A stretch of DNA of 64,000 bases from positions 62,001-126,000 of the forward strand of contig CAVQQP010000003.1 of NCBI GenBank assembly GCA_963714995.1, written 5' to 3'. This stretch comes from Prado023 sp963714995. Lineage in GTDB: Bacteria; Actinomycetota; Actinomycetes; S36-B12; CAIYMF01. This document shows, piece after piece, positions 49,161 to 57,649 of this stretch (the stretch's first letter is position 1; every line of letters begins with the position of its first letter). Under the pieces are notes generated by a model that made no database searches, was not told where the DNA came from, and saw nothing but the letters and a program-made list of their open reading frames with translations. Both the position numbers and the translations under genes were made by a program.

Positions 49161-50002
49161 GTGCGCGGGATTCGTTCGAGGGTGTCCGCTGTGATCGGGA
49201 CGGTCGCTGTCGGGATGCTGCTCAGCGCAGCACCGACGTCCGCCATGACCGACCTCGCGGAGTTCGACGGCGACGCGCACCCCGAGGTGGTCGCCCTCCT
49301 CTATCGCACTCCTGACGGCTCCAGGGCCTACCAGTACTGCACGGGCACGCTGATCTCGCCCACGGTCGTCCTGACTGCCAGCCACTGCAACGACGGGCTG
49401 CTGGAGACGGGCTGGGACCTCATCGTCACCAACGATCCGATCCTGCCCCCGGTGGACGCCACCGGGTGGTTCGATGCGGACCTGAAGAACGTCGCCGCGG
49501 TGGCGCAGGTCGTGTCCAACCCGCTCTATGAGCGCGGCTACCGCGATGACGTCTCCGCCCAGGTCCTCGCCAAGTCGCTGGGCGTGTCCAAGCGGCGGTT
49601 CCCGGCCCTGCCGGAGCCCGGACGTCCTGAGCCAGATGGCAGCGGCAGGGACGCTGAAGTCCACACCGACCACGGTGCTGGGCTACGGCACGATCCAGCA
49701 GACCGTGGTCCCGGGATCGGGGTCCGCGTTCTTCGACAGCGGCGAGCGCCGCTCGGCGGTCCTGTTCACCACGAGCCTGAGACCCGCAGTGGATCCATCA
49801 GGAGATGAGCATCGTCAAGGGCCAGGGTGGGGCGTGCTACGGCGACTCCGGCGGGCCGAACCTGATGGAGCTGGACGGCCGCACCACGATCGTCGGCGTC
49901 ACAAGCACCGGTGATGGGGCCTGCTTCGCGACGAACGTCTCATCGCGGGTGGACACCCCCTCGGCGTTGGGATTCCTGGCTGACGTGCTCGCCTCGAGCT
50001 GA
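49161..50002 (+). CDS. Secreted trypsin-like serine protease (S1), frame breaks near 49620 and 49795
   Basis: About 280 residues. A signal peptide (VRGIRSRVSAVIGTVAVGMLLSAAPTSA) leads to the S1 domain: catalytic His in VVLTASHCNDG, Asp likely in RGYRDDVSAQVL, and Ser in GACYGDSGGPNLM. FATNVSSRVDTPSALGFLADVL closes the fold. Two extra bases, near 49620 and 49795, shift the frame; the joined protein is complete. GTG 49161 is preferred because AAGGGG lies 5 bases upstream; ATG 49119 is the alternative. It probably acts outside the cell; the substrate is unknown. Confidence 0.82.
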
Positions 50003-50147
50003 TCCGCAGCGTCGTTCGGGGCGCAGCCCCGGTGGCACATGCGTGCCGTCCGATCGCCAGGTGGGTGCGGTTCCCCCCTGGGTATGGACGGCAGCTGGCC
50101 CCAGGGTCTAGGTTCGCGTCTTCCCGCCGGACCGACCGAGGAGTGCC

Positions 50148-50558
50148 GTGGCCGCCACCTTGAACCCCTACATCAGCTTCGCTGGAAACGCGCGCGCGGC
50201 CATGGAGCACTACCGCGACGTGCTCGGAGGGGATCTGACCCTCAGCACCTTCGGTGAGTTCGGCCAGGCCGGCACCCCGATCGAGGACCTGATCATGCAC
50301 GGCATGCTGCACACGCCGAGCGGGTTCACGCTCATGGGTGCGGACACGCCCCCGGGGATGGAGCACCGGCCGGGCGGGGCGATCGCGATCAGCCTCAGCG
50401 GGGACGACGAGGCTGAGTTGCGCGGGTACTGGGACGGGCTGTCCACGGGCGGATCCGTGACTGTGCCGCTGGAACGTCAGATGTGGGGCGACCTGTTCGG
50501 GCAGTGCACCGACCAGTTCGGCGTCAGCTGGATGGTGAACATCGCCTCGGCGGCGTGA
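50148..50558 (+). CDS. VOC-superfamily (PhnB-like glyoxalase fold) protein
   Basis: 136 residues. LNPYISFAGNARAAMEHYRDVLGGDLTLSTFGEF and GALAISLSG-like and WGDLFGQCTDQFGVSWMVN blocks are typical of PhnB/3-demethylubiquinone-like VOC proteins, which usually bind no metal or use it loosely. Function unknown. GTG 50148 is preceded by GAGGAG. TAGGTT at 50109-50114 is a plausible -10. Its last 35 bases overlap the convergent hydrolase gene. Confidence 0.85.
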   Translation: MAATLNPYISFAGNARAAMEHYRDVLGGDLTLSTFGEFGQAGTPIEDLIMHGMLHTPSGFTLMGADTPPGMEHRPGGAIAISLSGDDEAELRGYWDGLSTGGSVTVPLERQMWGDLFGQCTDQFGVSWMVNIASAA

Positions 50559-51423
50559 GGCCACCCGGGGGAGCCAGTGGCGTCGGGGAGCGGGATGGTG
50601 GTCCGCCCGCGACAAAGCGCGCGATGTCGGTGGCCACCCGATCCGGTTGCTCCCAGAGCACGAGGTGGCCGGTGCCCTCGTAGACGACAAGGTGGGAGTT
50701 CGGGATCGCGGACGCCAGGGCCGCTTGGTCCGCGCGAGCCAGCAATCCGTCGCGGTCCCCCCAGATGATGAGGGTGGGGGCGCAGATCGACCCCAACCCG
50801 ATCGGTGGCGGGGACGTCGTCAGGCCGGCGAGGCTCTGACGCCACACGGCTGCCGGAATCCTCGCTGCGTCGTCGACCCGGTCCTCGAAGTACCAGTCAG
50901 GCACCTCGTGGAACAGTGGGAACCATTCGAGGAACTGCCTCACCCACCTCGGGTCCAGTGGGTCGTCGAGCCCTTCGATCTCGTGGGCGAATGGTGGGCG
51001 TCCGTGCAGGGTGAGTGGCGAACCGATGAGGACCAGGCCCGCCACACGGTGCGGATAGCGGATGGCGACCTGCTGGGCGACGTACCCGCCACTGGACGAG
51101 CCGGCCAGCACGACCGACGGCACCTCCATGGCGTCCAGGAAGGCCACAACATCGCCCGCAAGTGACTCCAGGTCGTAGCCATCGGCAGGCTTGTCAGCCT
51201 CGCCATGGCCGCGTTGATCCAACGCAAGGACGCGAAGGGAGGGCTGGAGCAGTGGCGTCAGGCGATCGAAGGACCTGAGCGACTCGATCCACGCATGCAG
51301 GAGGAGCACGGCAGGGCCTGAGCGGTCGCCCCGCTCCGTGAAGGCAAGGGCGACGCCAGTCCTGAGTGGGACACGGCTGGCTCGCTGTCCCGGGGCCACG
51401 CGGTTGGCCTGCGAGTGCGTCAC
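50524..51423 (-). CDS. Alpha/beta hydrolase
   Basis: About 299 residues. VLLLHAWIESLRSFDRL is the oxyanion-hole region, ALDQRGHGEADKP follows, VVLAGSSSGGYVAQQVA contains the nucleophile elbow (GSSSGG), TLIIWGDRDGLL gives the acid and GTGHLVLWEQPDRV the catalytic His. It is of the epoxide hydrolase/haloperoxidase-like group; the substrate is unknown. The start is uncertain: GTG 51423 and GTG 51447 are both possible, and the conserved region begins about residue 15. The 3' end overlaps the VOC gene. Confidence 0.83.
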   Translation of the reverse strand: MTHSQANRVAPGQRASRVPLRTGVALAFTERGDRSGPAVLLLHAWIESLRSFDRLTPLLQPSLRVLALDQRGHGEADKPADGYDLESLAGDVVAFLDAMEVPSVVLAGSSSGGYVAQQVAIRYPHRVAGLVLIGSPLTLHGRPPFAHEIEGLDDPLDPRWVRQFLEWFPLFHEVPDWYFEDRVDDAARIPAAVWRQSLAGLTTSPPPIGLGSICAPTLIIWGDRDGLLARADQAALASAIPNSHLVVYEGTGHLVLWEQPDRVATDIARFVAGGPPSRSPTPLAPPGGLTPPRRCSPSS

Positions 51424-51481
51424 GGCCGGTCCGTGTCCCTTCCTCACAATCGTCGGGGTCGTGGCTCGATGGGCCGCACGT

Positions 51482-52612
51482 TCAGGTGGTGAGCCGGTAC
51501 ATCCGGAACTGGTCATGGTCGAGGTCGATCGTCTGCACGGCGGTGAACCCCGCGCGGCTCGCGTAGTCCTGCATGTGGTCGCGGCGCATCACCGTGCCGG
51601 TCGCCTCGGAGGGGGAGGCCGACATGCCATCGGGGAGGCACACCGTCAGGGAGTACCCGTAGAGCAGGCGCTCCATCAGCGGCGCGTCGGGGGTGAACTG
51701 GTCGAGCGTGCGCTCGTCGATGATGAGGACCTCTCCGCCGTTCGCCAACGTCCGCATGGATGCCAGCGCCTCGACCGGCCGGCTCATGTCATGCACACAC
51801 TCGAAGGCGAACACCGCGTCGTAGCCGACGTCCTTCTCGAGCTCGGCGATGTCGGCGACATGGAACGCGACCCGATCCGAGACGCCGTGCTCCTGGGCAT
51901 GGTGACGGGCGGCCTCGATGCTGGGCGCGTCGATGTCGTACCCGTCGACCCGGAGGTGCGGCAGGCCCTCGGCCAGTGCGATCGCTGCCCAACCCATGCC
52001 GCAGCCCACGTCAGCCACCCTGGCTCCTGGCGCGGCAAGGCGCTGGGCGACCTCAGGGATCCGGGGCAGCCAGTCGTCGACCAGCAGGGTGCGGAATATG
52101 GGCCGGTTGGCCTCCGCCTGCCCGTGGCGCATCTCCTGGCCGTGGTCCTCCCACCCGAAGGTCCGCTCACCGCGGTAGGTGTCCAGCAGCGCCGGCAGCG
52201 CCCGCCCGGCGACCACTGTGCACCGCACCGACGGGGCGAGGAACGCCAGGGAGTCCCGGTCGAGCATCACCTCGCGGACCGACGCAGGCATCGAGAACCG
52301 GCGGGCATCGGGTGGATCCTCGTGGTTCCTGCACTCCAGCCAGCCACCGGCCGTTTGAGCCTCGCACCATTCCCGCGCATATCGGGGGACCACGCCGGTG
52401 CGCTCCGCCAGCTCATCGGCGGTGATCGCCGATCCGTCGTCGAGCGCCTTGTAGAGGCCCAGGGCATCGCCCAGGTACAGCGCGTACAGGTCCATCGCGC
52501 CAGCGAGCGCCTCAACGAGCCGCCCGACGATGGTGTCCAGGTCGCGGGGCGGGACAGTCAACTCCGTGTCGGTCACGTGGGATCCGCTAGTCCGCTGCTC
52601 GGCCCCAGACAT
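51482..52612 (-). CDS. Class I SAM-dependent methyltransferase with winged-helix N-terminus
   Basis: 376 residues. An N-terminal helical/winged-helix dimer domain (MDLYALYLGDALGLYKALDDGSAITADELAERTGVVPRYAREW) precedes the SAM domain with RVADVGCGMGWAAIALAEGLP, VDGYDIDAPSIE, and DAVFAFECVHDMSRPVEALASM. The layout resembles small-molecule O-/C-methyltransferases and the methyltransferases related to MerR-adjacent families; the substrate is unknown. Its ATG lies 26 bases inside the end of the cupin gene, with GGTGGAG before it, so the pair is translationally coupled and shares the iron-box promoter. Confidence 0.86.
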   Translation of the reverse strand: MSGAEQRTSGSHVTDTELTVPPRDLDTIVGRLVEALAGAMDLYALYLGDALGLYKALDDGSAITADELAERTGVVPRYAREWCEAQTAGGWLECRNHEDPPDARRFSMPASVREVMLDRDSLAFLAPSVRCTVVAGRALPALLDTYRGERTFGWEDHGQEMRHGQAEANRPIFRTLLVDDWLPRIPEVAQRLAAPGARVADVGCGMGWAAIALAEGLPHLRVDGYDIDAPSIEAARHHAQEHGVSDRVAFHVADIAELEKDVGYDAVFAFECVHDMSRPVEALASMRTLANGGEVLIIDERTLDQFTPDAPLMERLLYGYSLTVCLPDGMSASPSEATGTVMRRDHMQDYASRAGFTAVQTIDLDHDQFRMYRLTT

Positions 52613-52949
52613 GGGCTCCACCCCAGTCGATCGCCTCCACGGGCTCATCGCCGACGACCCAGGCGTCATGCCCGGGCGGCAGCCAGTTCACATCCCCGGG
52701 ACCGGCCTCGAACTCGCTGCCGTCGGCCGTCCGCACGCCGAGCCGTCCGGAGATCAGGCACTGGAAGTGCGGCGCCTCGCAGAGCTCCGTCCCTGCCGCT
52801 GGCTTGACGTGGTCGGACCACCGCCAGCCCGGCTGGAGCGTCATCCGCATGACCTTCCCGCCGCCGATGTCGACGATCTCACCCCGACCGAACGGGAACT
52901 CCCGGACATCATCAGGATCCGAGAAGTTCTTGAGCTCGAAGCTGGCCAT
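52587..52949 (-). CDS. Cupin-domain protein
   Basis: 120 residues, one double-stranded beta-helix domain. GGKVMRMTLQPGWRWSDHVKP and CEAPHFQCLISGRLGVRTADGSEFEAGPGDVNWLPPGHDAWVVGDEPV give the two cupin motifs, with His/Glu candidates for a metal site. AGGAGG lies 6 bases before the ATG. It is coupled to the methyltransferase gene, and a DtxR/IdeR-type box 96 bases upstream suggests repression by iron. Enzyme or sensor role is open. Confidence 0.83.
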   Translation of the reverse strand: MASFELKNFSDPDDVREFPFGRGEIVDIGGGKVMRMTLQPGWRWSDHVKPAAGTELCEAPHFQCLISGRLGVRTADGSEFEAGPGDVNWLPPGHDAWVVGDEPVEAIDWGGAHVWGRAAD

Positions 52950-53044
52950 TGCTGGCCTCCTTTCCTCGGCGATCCACGGTCGTCACGAGGAGGCCCGAGG
53001 TGGCCCACTCCGCGCGTGGTTGGATCGCCACCTACCCCATCAGA

Positions 53045-53063
53045 TTAGGTGAGGCTCGCCTCA
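53045..53063. promoter_or_regulatory. DtxR/IdeR-type iron box 1
   Basis: TTAGGTGAGGCTCGCCTCA matches the 19-bp consensus TWAGGTTAGSCTAACCTWA at 15 positions and has 8-base perfect arms (GGTGAGGC/GCCTCACC). On the minus strand TAATCT directly follows it as a -10 for the cupin operon. Confidence 0.7.
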
Positions 53064-53164
53064 CCATACTCCCCGGGGCATGGTCGAATCAATGGCCCGG
53101 AGCTCGTCCACGGCTCCACCGGAAGGCTCATGTTCGGGGCCTGTACGCATGCGCGGAGCCGCAG

Positions 53165-53183
53165 TAAGGTGAGGGAACCCTAA
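53165..53183. promoter_or_regulatory. DtxR/IdeR-type iron box 2
   Basis: TAAGGTGAGGGAACCCTAA matches the same 19-bp consensus at 15 positions. It lies 74 bases upstream of the SnoaL-like gene and contains TAAGGT, a plausible -10, within it. Confidence 0.65.
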
Positions 53184-53256
53184 CCACAGGTACCGTCTCC
53201 GGTGGGGTCGGTCGCTGATGGAGAGGGCTGGCTGAAGACGACTCAGGAGGCATCAG

Positions 53257-53664
53257 ATGACAGGCAACGCTGACATTGCGCGGGGCATCTACGAGGCGCT
53301 GAGCGCTCACGACCTCGATCGCATGATGTCCATGATGTCCGAGGACATCGTGGACCACGAGATGGCCTCGGAGATGCCGCCTGGGAGGGAGGGGGTGCAG
53401 CAGTGGTTCGACACGTTGTTCGCGGCGTTCCCGGACATGACGGCCACGGTGGAGGACATCATCTGCGAGGGTGATCGGTGTGCCTGTCGGGTTCGGATGC
53501 AGGGCTCCCACCAGGGCGAGTTCATGGGGATCCCGGCGACGCGGAACCCCGTCGACATCGAGGTCTACGACATCCTCCGGCTGGAGGACGGGATGGTCGC
53601 CGAGCATTGGGGGCTCACGGACGACGCGCGGATGATGCGCCAGATCGGCGCGATGCCCGGCTGA
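53257..53664 (+). CDS. SnoaL-like / ester cyclase family protein (NTF2-like fold)
   Basis: 135 residues. IARGIYEALSAHDLDRMMSMMSEDIVDHEM, REGVQQWFDTLFAAFPDMTATVEDIICEGDRCACRVRMQGSHQGEFMGIPATRNPVDIEVYDILRLEDGMVAEHWGLTDDARMMRQIGAM follow the pattern of SnoaL-type ester cyclases found by the thousand in actinobacteria; the pocket substrate is not known. AGGAGG lies 6 bases before the ATG. An iron box upstream and the divergent iron-box cupin operon suggest a common iron-responsive role. Confidence 0.85.
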   Translation: MTGNADIARGIYEALSAHDLDRMMSMMSEDIVDHEMASEMPPGREGVQQWFDTLFAAFPDMTATVEDIICEGDRCACRVRMQGSHQGEFMGIPATRNPVDIEVYDILRLEDGMVAEHWGLTDDARMMRQIGAMPG

Positions 53665-53717
53665 TGGCAGGTGGGCCAGTGCGAGCTCGTCGGGGTCTTG
53701 CGGGTCGCTGAGCCTCG

Positions 53718-53723
53718 TAGGCT
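53718..53723 (+). promoter_or_regulatory. Leaderless -10 element of the malic enzyme gene
   Basis: TAGGCT ends 6 bases before ATG 53730. Confidence 0.55.
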
Positions 53724-53729
53724 GGGGGT

Positions 53730-55448
53730 ATGACGCGACGCCCCTATGAGGTTCTGCCGGGCCACCACGGGGGCCGGATCAAGGTCTCCGTGGCTGGCAG
53801 CGAGCTCCTGCGCATCCCCCGCCTGAACCGCGGCACCGCGTTCACTCTCGAGGAGCGGGAGCGGTTCGGGCTGATCGGGCATCTGCCCACGGGGGTGACG
53901 CCGCTGGAGGCCCAGCTGCACCGGTCGTACAGCCAGTTCCTGCGCGCGGAGACCGACCTGGACAAGTTCGCCTTCCTGTCGGCGCTGCGTGATCGCAACA
54001 CGGTGCTGTTCTACCGGCTGCTCAGCGAGCACCTCGAGGAGATGATGCCGATCGTCTACACGCCCACGATCGGTGCGGCGATCATCGAGTTCAGCCAGTC
54101 CTACCAGCGTCTGCACGGGGTGTTCCTCTCGATCGACAACCCGGAGCAGATCGAGCGCTCGCTGCAGGGCCAGGGTCGCAATTCCGAGGATGTCGACCTG
54201 CTGATCGTGACCGACTCCGAGGGCATCCTCGGGATCGGTGATCAGGGCGTGGGCGGAATCCAGATCGCGTTGGGCAAGAAGTCCCTCTACACGGCGGCTG
54301 CGGGCATCGACCCGAACCGGGCCCTCGCGATCGTCCTGGACGTGGGGACCGACAACCTGGCCCTGTTGTCCGACCCGCTCTACCTGGGCCTTCGGCACAG
54401 CCGGGTCCGCGGGCAGCGCTACGACGACTTCATCGAGGCGTTCGTCGACGCGGCGACCACAGTGTTCCCCTACGCGATGATCCATTGGGAGGACTTCGGC
54501 GCCGCCAACGCCCACCGGGTGCTCAGCACGTACCGGGATCGGATCTGCACCTTCAACGACGACGTGCAGGGCACCGCGGCCGTGGTCGCAGCGGCCGCCC
54601 TGGCCGCGGTCCGGTCCAGCGGCGGTCGCCTGCGCGACCAGCGCATCGTCATCCACGGGGCCGGCACCGCGGGGGTCGGCGTTGCCGACCTGATGCGCGA
54701 CATGATGATCAGCGAGGGTGCGACACGCGAGCAGGCAACCGCGGCCTTCTGGGGGCTCGGCAGCCGCGGGCTGCTCACGACCGCCCTCGGGGACAGGATC
54801 CGGCCGTTCCAGCGGCCATACGCACGCGACGCATCCGAGACCGATGCCTGGACGCTGGACGTCGAAGGGCGCATCGGCCTGGCCGATGTGGTCCGCAACG
54901 TCCGGCCCACGATCCTCATCGGCACCTCCGGCCAACCCGGGGCCTTCACCGAGCCCATCGTCCGCGAGATGGCCGCGCACGTGGACCAGCCCGTGATCAT
55001 GCCGCTGTCCAATCCCACGTCATTGGTCGAGGCCACACCCGCGGACCTGCTGGCCTGGACCGACGGCCGCGCGCTGATCGCCACCGGGTCCCCGTTCCCC
55101 CCGGTCCACCTCGACGATCGGGAGTACCGGATCGCCCAGGCCAACAACGCACTGGTGTTCCCCGGCCTGGGGCTGGGCGTGGCCGTGTGCCGGGCGACCC
55201 GCGTGACCGACCGCATGATCGCAGCGGCCGCGCAGGCCGTCGCCGGGCTCGTCCACGTGGATCGTCCTGGGGCGTCGCTGCTGCCGGCTGTCTCCGAGCT
55301 GCGCATGGTGTCAGCCACGGTTGCGATCGCCGTCGCCGGGGCCGCCGAGCGGGACGGCGTGGCGACCCGCGTCCTGGACAACCCCGTCCAGCAGGTGTTC
55401 GACGCCATGTGGACGCCCGAGTACCCGGAGCTCATCCTCGACCAGTGA
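53730..55448 (+). CDS. NAD-dependent malic enzyme (SfcA/MaeA type)
   Basis: 572 residues, the length of the large NAD-malic enzyme class. MMPIVYTPTIGAAIIEFSQSYQRLHGVFLSI, VTDSEGILGIGDQGVGGIQIALGKKSLYTAAAGIDP (malate/metal site), IHWEDFGAANAHRVLSTYRDRICTFNDDVQGTAAVVAAA (catalytic Lys/Tyr and metal Asp/Glu region) and IVIHGAGTAGVGVADLM (NAD Rossmann) are all present. It converts malate to pyruvate and CO2 with NAD. No operon partner. Confidence 0.94.
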   Translation: MTRRPYEVLPGHHGGRIKVSVAGSELLRIPRLNRGTAFTLEERERFGLIGHLPTGVTPLEAQLHRSYSQFLRAETDLDKFAFLSALRDRNTVLFYRLLSEHLEEMMPIVYTPTIGAAIIEFSQSYQRLHGVFLSIDNPEQIERSLQGQGRNSEDVDLLIVTDSEGILGIGDQGVGGIQIALGKKSLYTAAAGIDPNRALAIVLDVGTDNLALLSDPLYLGLRHSRVRGQRYDDFIEAFVDAATTVFPYAMIHWEDFGAANAHRVLSTYRDRICTFNDDVQGTAAVVAAAALAAVRSSGGRLRDQRIVIHGAGTAGVGVADLMRDMMISEGATREQATAAFWGLGSRGLLTTALGDRIRPFQRPYARDASETDAWTLDVEGRIGLADVVRNVRPTILIGTSGQPGAFTEPIVREMAAHVDQPVIMPLSNPTSLVEATPADLLAWTDGRALIATGSPFPPVHLDDREYRIAQANNALVFPGLGLGVAVCRATRVTDRMIAAAAQAVAGLVHVDRPGASLLPAVSELRMVSATVAIAVAGAAERDGVATRVLDNPVQQVFDAMWTPEYPELILDQ

Positions 55449-55525
55449 CCGGCACATGAGCGGCAAGTGGGTGTTCCCCGCCTTCGGGCAGGTGGTGCTC
55501 GGCCAGGAGTCGCAGGCCCAGTGCA

Positions 55526-55531
55526 TACGAT
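55526..55531 (+). promoter_or_regulatory. Leaderless -10 element of the GNAT gene
   Basis: TACGAT ends 6 bases before ATG 55538. Confidence 0.5.
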
Positions 55532-55537
55532 CCACAC

Positions 55538-55993
55538 ATGGTCTCCGCCGCGTTCATCCCGCCGCACTTCGAGCCACCCACCTCGCTCGTCACGGGTCAG
55601 TTCATCCTCGAGCCGCTGGGTCCGCAGCACAACGAGGCCGACCACGCGGCGTGGACCTCCAGCATCGAGCACATCAGAACGACGCCCGGCTACAGGAATC
55701 GGTCCTGGCCACCGCTGGACGGCATGTCCCTCGAGGCCAATCTCGCCGACCTGCGCGGCCATGCTGATGACTTCACTGCCGGCAGGGGATTCACCTTCAC
55801 GGTTCTCGACCCGGCTGACGGCAGCGTCATCGGCTGCGTCTACCTGTATCCGCCCGAGTCCGAAGGAGACGTCAGCGTCCGGTCATGGGTGCGCCACGAC
55901 CGGGCCGACCTCGATCAACCGCTCGCCGAGGCCGTCGCCACCTGGATCTTCGCCGAATGGCCATGGGAGCAGTTGGAGCGCTTCGGTCGTTGA
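55538..55993 (+). CDS. GNAT-family N-acetyltransferase-like protein
   Basis: 151 residues. The core DFTAGRGFTFTVLDPADGSVIGCVYLYPPESEGDVSVRSWVRHDRADLDQPLAEAVATWIFAEWPWE fits the beta4-alpha3 part of a GNAT fold, but the classical Q/RxxGxG/A acetyl-CoA loop is not obvious (SWVRHDRADLDQ stands in its place). It may be a degenerate acetyltransferase. The substrate is unknown. Confidence 0.75.
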   Translation: MVSAAFIPPHFEPPTSLVTGQFILEPLGPQHNEADHAAWTSSIEHIRTTPGYRNRSWPPLDGMSLEANLADLRGHADDFTAGRGFTFTVLDPADGSVIGCVYLYPPESEGDVSVRSWVRHDRADLDQPLAEAVATWIFAEWPWEQLERFGR

Positions 55994-56018
55994 CACGCCC
56001 CGATCACGTCGTTCCTGG

Positions 56019-57645
56019 CTACTCCGGCTGAACCCACGCCTGTTCGTCTGACAGCCGGGGCGGCACGACGGCGTGCAGATGCCGGCTCGTTTCACGGCCC
56101 GCCGGTGACTGGCAGCCGGGTGGGGTGGGTTCGGGTGGGCGGCCGGTGAGGATCTCGTAGTACTGGGCGAGTTCGTCGCAGGTGCGAGGTCCCAGCTTGG
56201 GGTTGACCCGGACAGGCCCGTCCATCATCGCCCAGGCGATCGTCTCGGCGGCGAGCTCGATGCCTCGGTCGCCCCATGCGTGCTCCGGGTCGGACCAGGT
56301 GGGCATCGAGGTGGCGGTCTGGAACTGCTCGATGACCTCGGGCGTCACGTGCTCGTCCATCCACGCATGTGCGAGCTCATGGAGGGTGATCTCCCTGACC
56401 CAGGTGTCCCAGGTGGTGCAGCCCGGGTCCAGGCAGGCCGCTGTGGAGTCGAAGCAGAGGGTGACAACATCGCCCAGGATCAGGCCGGCGACGCCCTCGC
56501 ACTTGTCGACCTGGTTGTCGTGGAAGGTCACGCGACGGACCTTCGGCGCGCCCAGGCCATGGGCACGGAACTGGGCGAACGACCAGGTGATCAGGCCCTC
56601 CAGGCCCGGTGTGCCGTTGTACACCTCGATCTCCAGGTCGCCGACGGCCAGGGTGCCGGTGCGTTCCACCCGGACCGGGTCGGGCACCACCGCGGCGTCC
56701 CACCAACCGGGCGGCAGGGCGCCGTCGGCAGAGCAGCGCTGCAGGTCGTCGATGCGGTGGAACCTTTCCTCGGCCCGGATCAGCCCGTCCCTGCCGAGCT
56801 GCAGGACCGTGCCGACCTGGTGGGGGCAGGAGCCCGCGGCCCCCACGGTGATCAAGGAGGGCGATCGTGTCGAACGGGACGTCCTCGAGGGGGCGACCGG
56901 CGGCGTAGACGGCGGGACCCCGGAAGTCCGGCAACTGGTCGACGACCACCTGGCCGAGTCCGCCGGCCGTGCCAGGCGCGTCCGCAAGATCGGCGATCTG
57001 CGCGGCGCCGCGCGCGGTGACCCCGGCCAGCGAATCCGTGACCACGGCGTCGGGTTGGTACAGGGCCACCACGAGTTCGACGTCCTCCTGCGACCAGGCC
57101 CGTGCGTAGCGCTGGGCGACGGCCTGGACCGTCGCGGTCCGCTCGTCGCCGGGGTCGTGTGTCCGCCAGCTGGCCAGGGAGGCGGCGATCGTCTCGGAGT
57201 CGGCGTCGGCCGAGCCCATGCGGGTGTGGACGACTGCGTCGATCTGCCTGCTCTGGTACCCGGGTGCCACGTGCTCGGTGGTCAGCGCGGCATCGGCGGA
57301 GAGGTACACGGGGCCGGTCTGCGTGCGCGTGTCGTGGAACGGTCGCCAGTGCGCATTGAGGTACTCCAGCGCCTCGGCGCGCCCGGTGATCGGATCGGCG
57401 CCCAGAGCTCGGTGGTCCAGGACGACGTCGGGGTTGTAGAAGCTGACCAGGTTCTCCACGCCCTGGCGCTGCGCCGAGGTCCGGGCGGCGAACCACTGCT
57501 CGGGGATGGTGGCGGTGGTCTGATCCTCGGGCCCACTGGCGGTGGGTCCGCACCCAACGATCAGGGTCGCCGCTGCCAGCAGGGTAGTCAAGACCCGCCA
57601 AGGTGCCTGGCACTCACAGGTGCGTGCCCGTGGGATGCGGGGCAT
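56019..57645 (-). CDS. Lipoprotein with two SnoaL-like segments and a zincin-like HExxH region, frame break near 56856
   Basis: About 542 residues. The lipoprotein signal is LTTLLAAATLIVGC (lipobox LIVGC). Two SnoaL/NTF2-like segments follow (about 35-150: ENLVSFYNPDVVLDHRALGADPITGR; about 170-260: WSQEDVELVVALYQPDAVVTDSLAG). The C-terminal third has VREITLHELAHAWMDEHVTPE, an HExxH zinc-peptidase motif, then WGDRGIELAAETIAWAMMD, where a Glu may be the third ligand, and TCDELAQYYEILTGRPP. I do not recognise the full protein. The adjacent gene is a related paralogue. One extra base near 56856 links IALL to ITVGAAGSCPHQVGTVLQL. Confidence 0.72.
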
Positions 57646-57649
57646 GGGT

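Noticed and set aside
53080..53172. 30-codon plus-strand frame between the two iron boxes
   Set aside because: It is too short and of random composition, has no ribosome site, and would end inside iron box 2. A small iron-regulated peptide cannot be excluded but is not supported.
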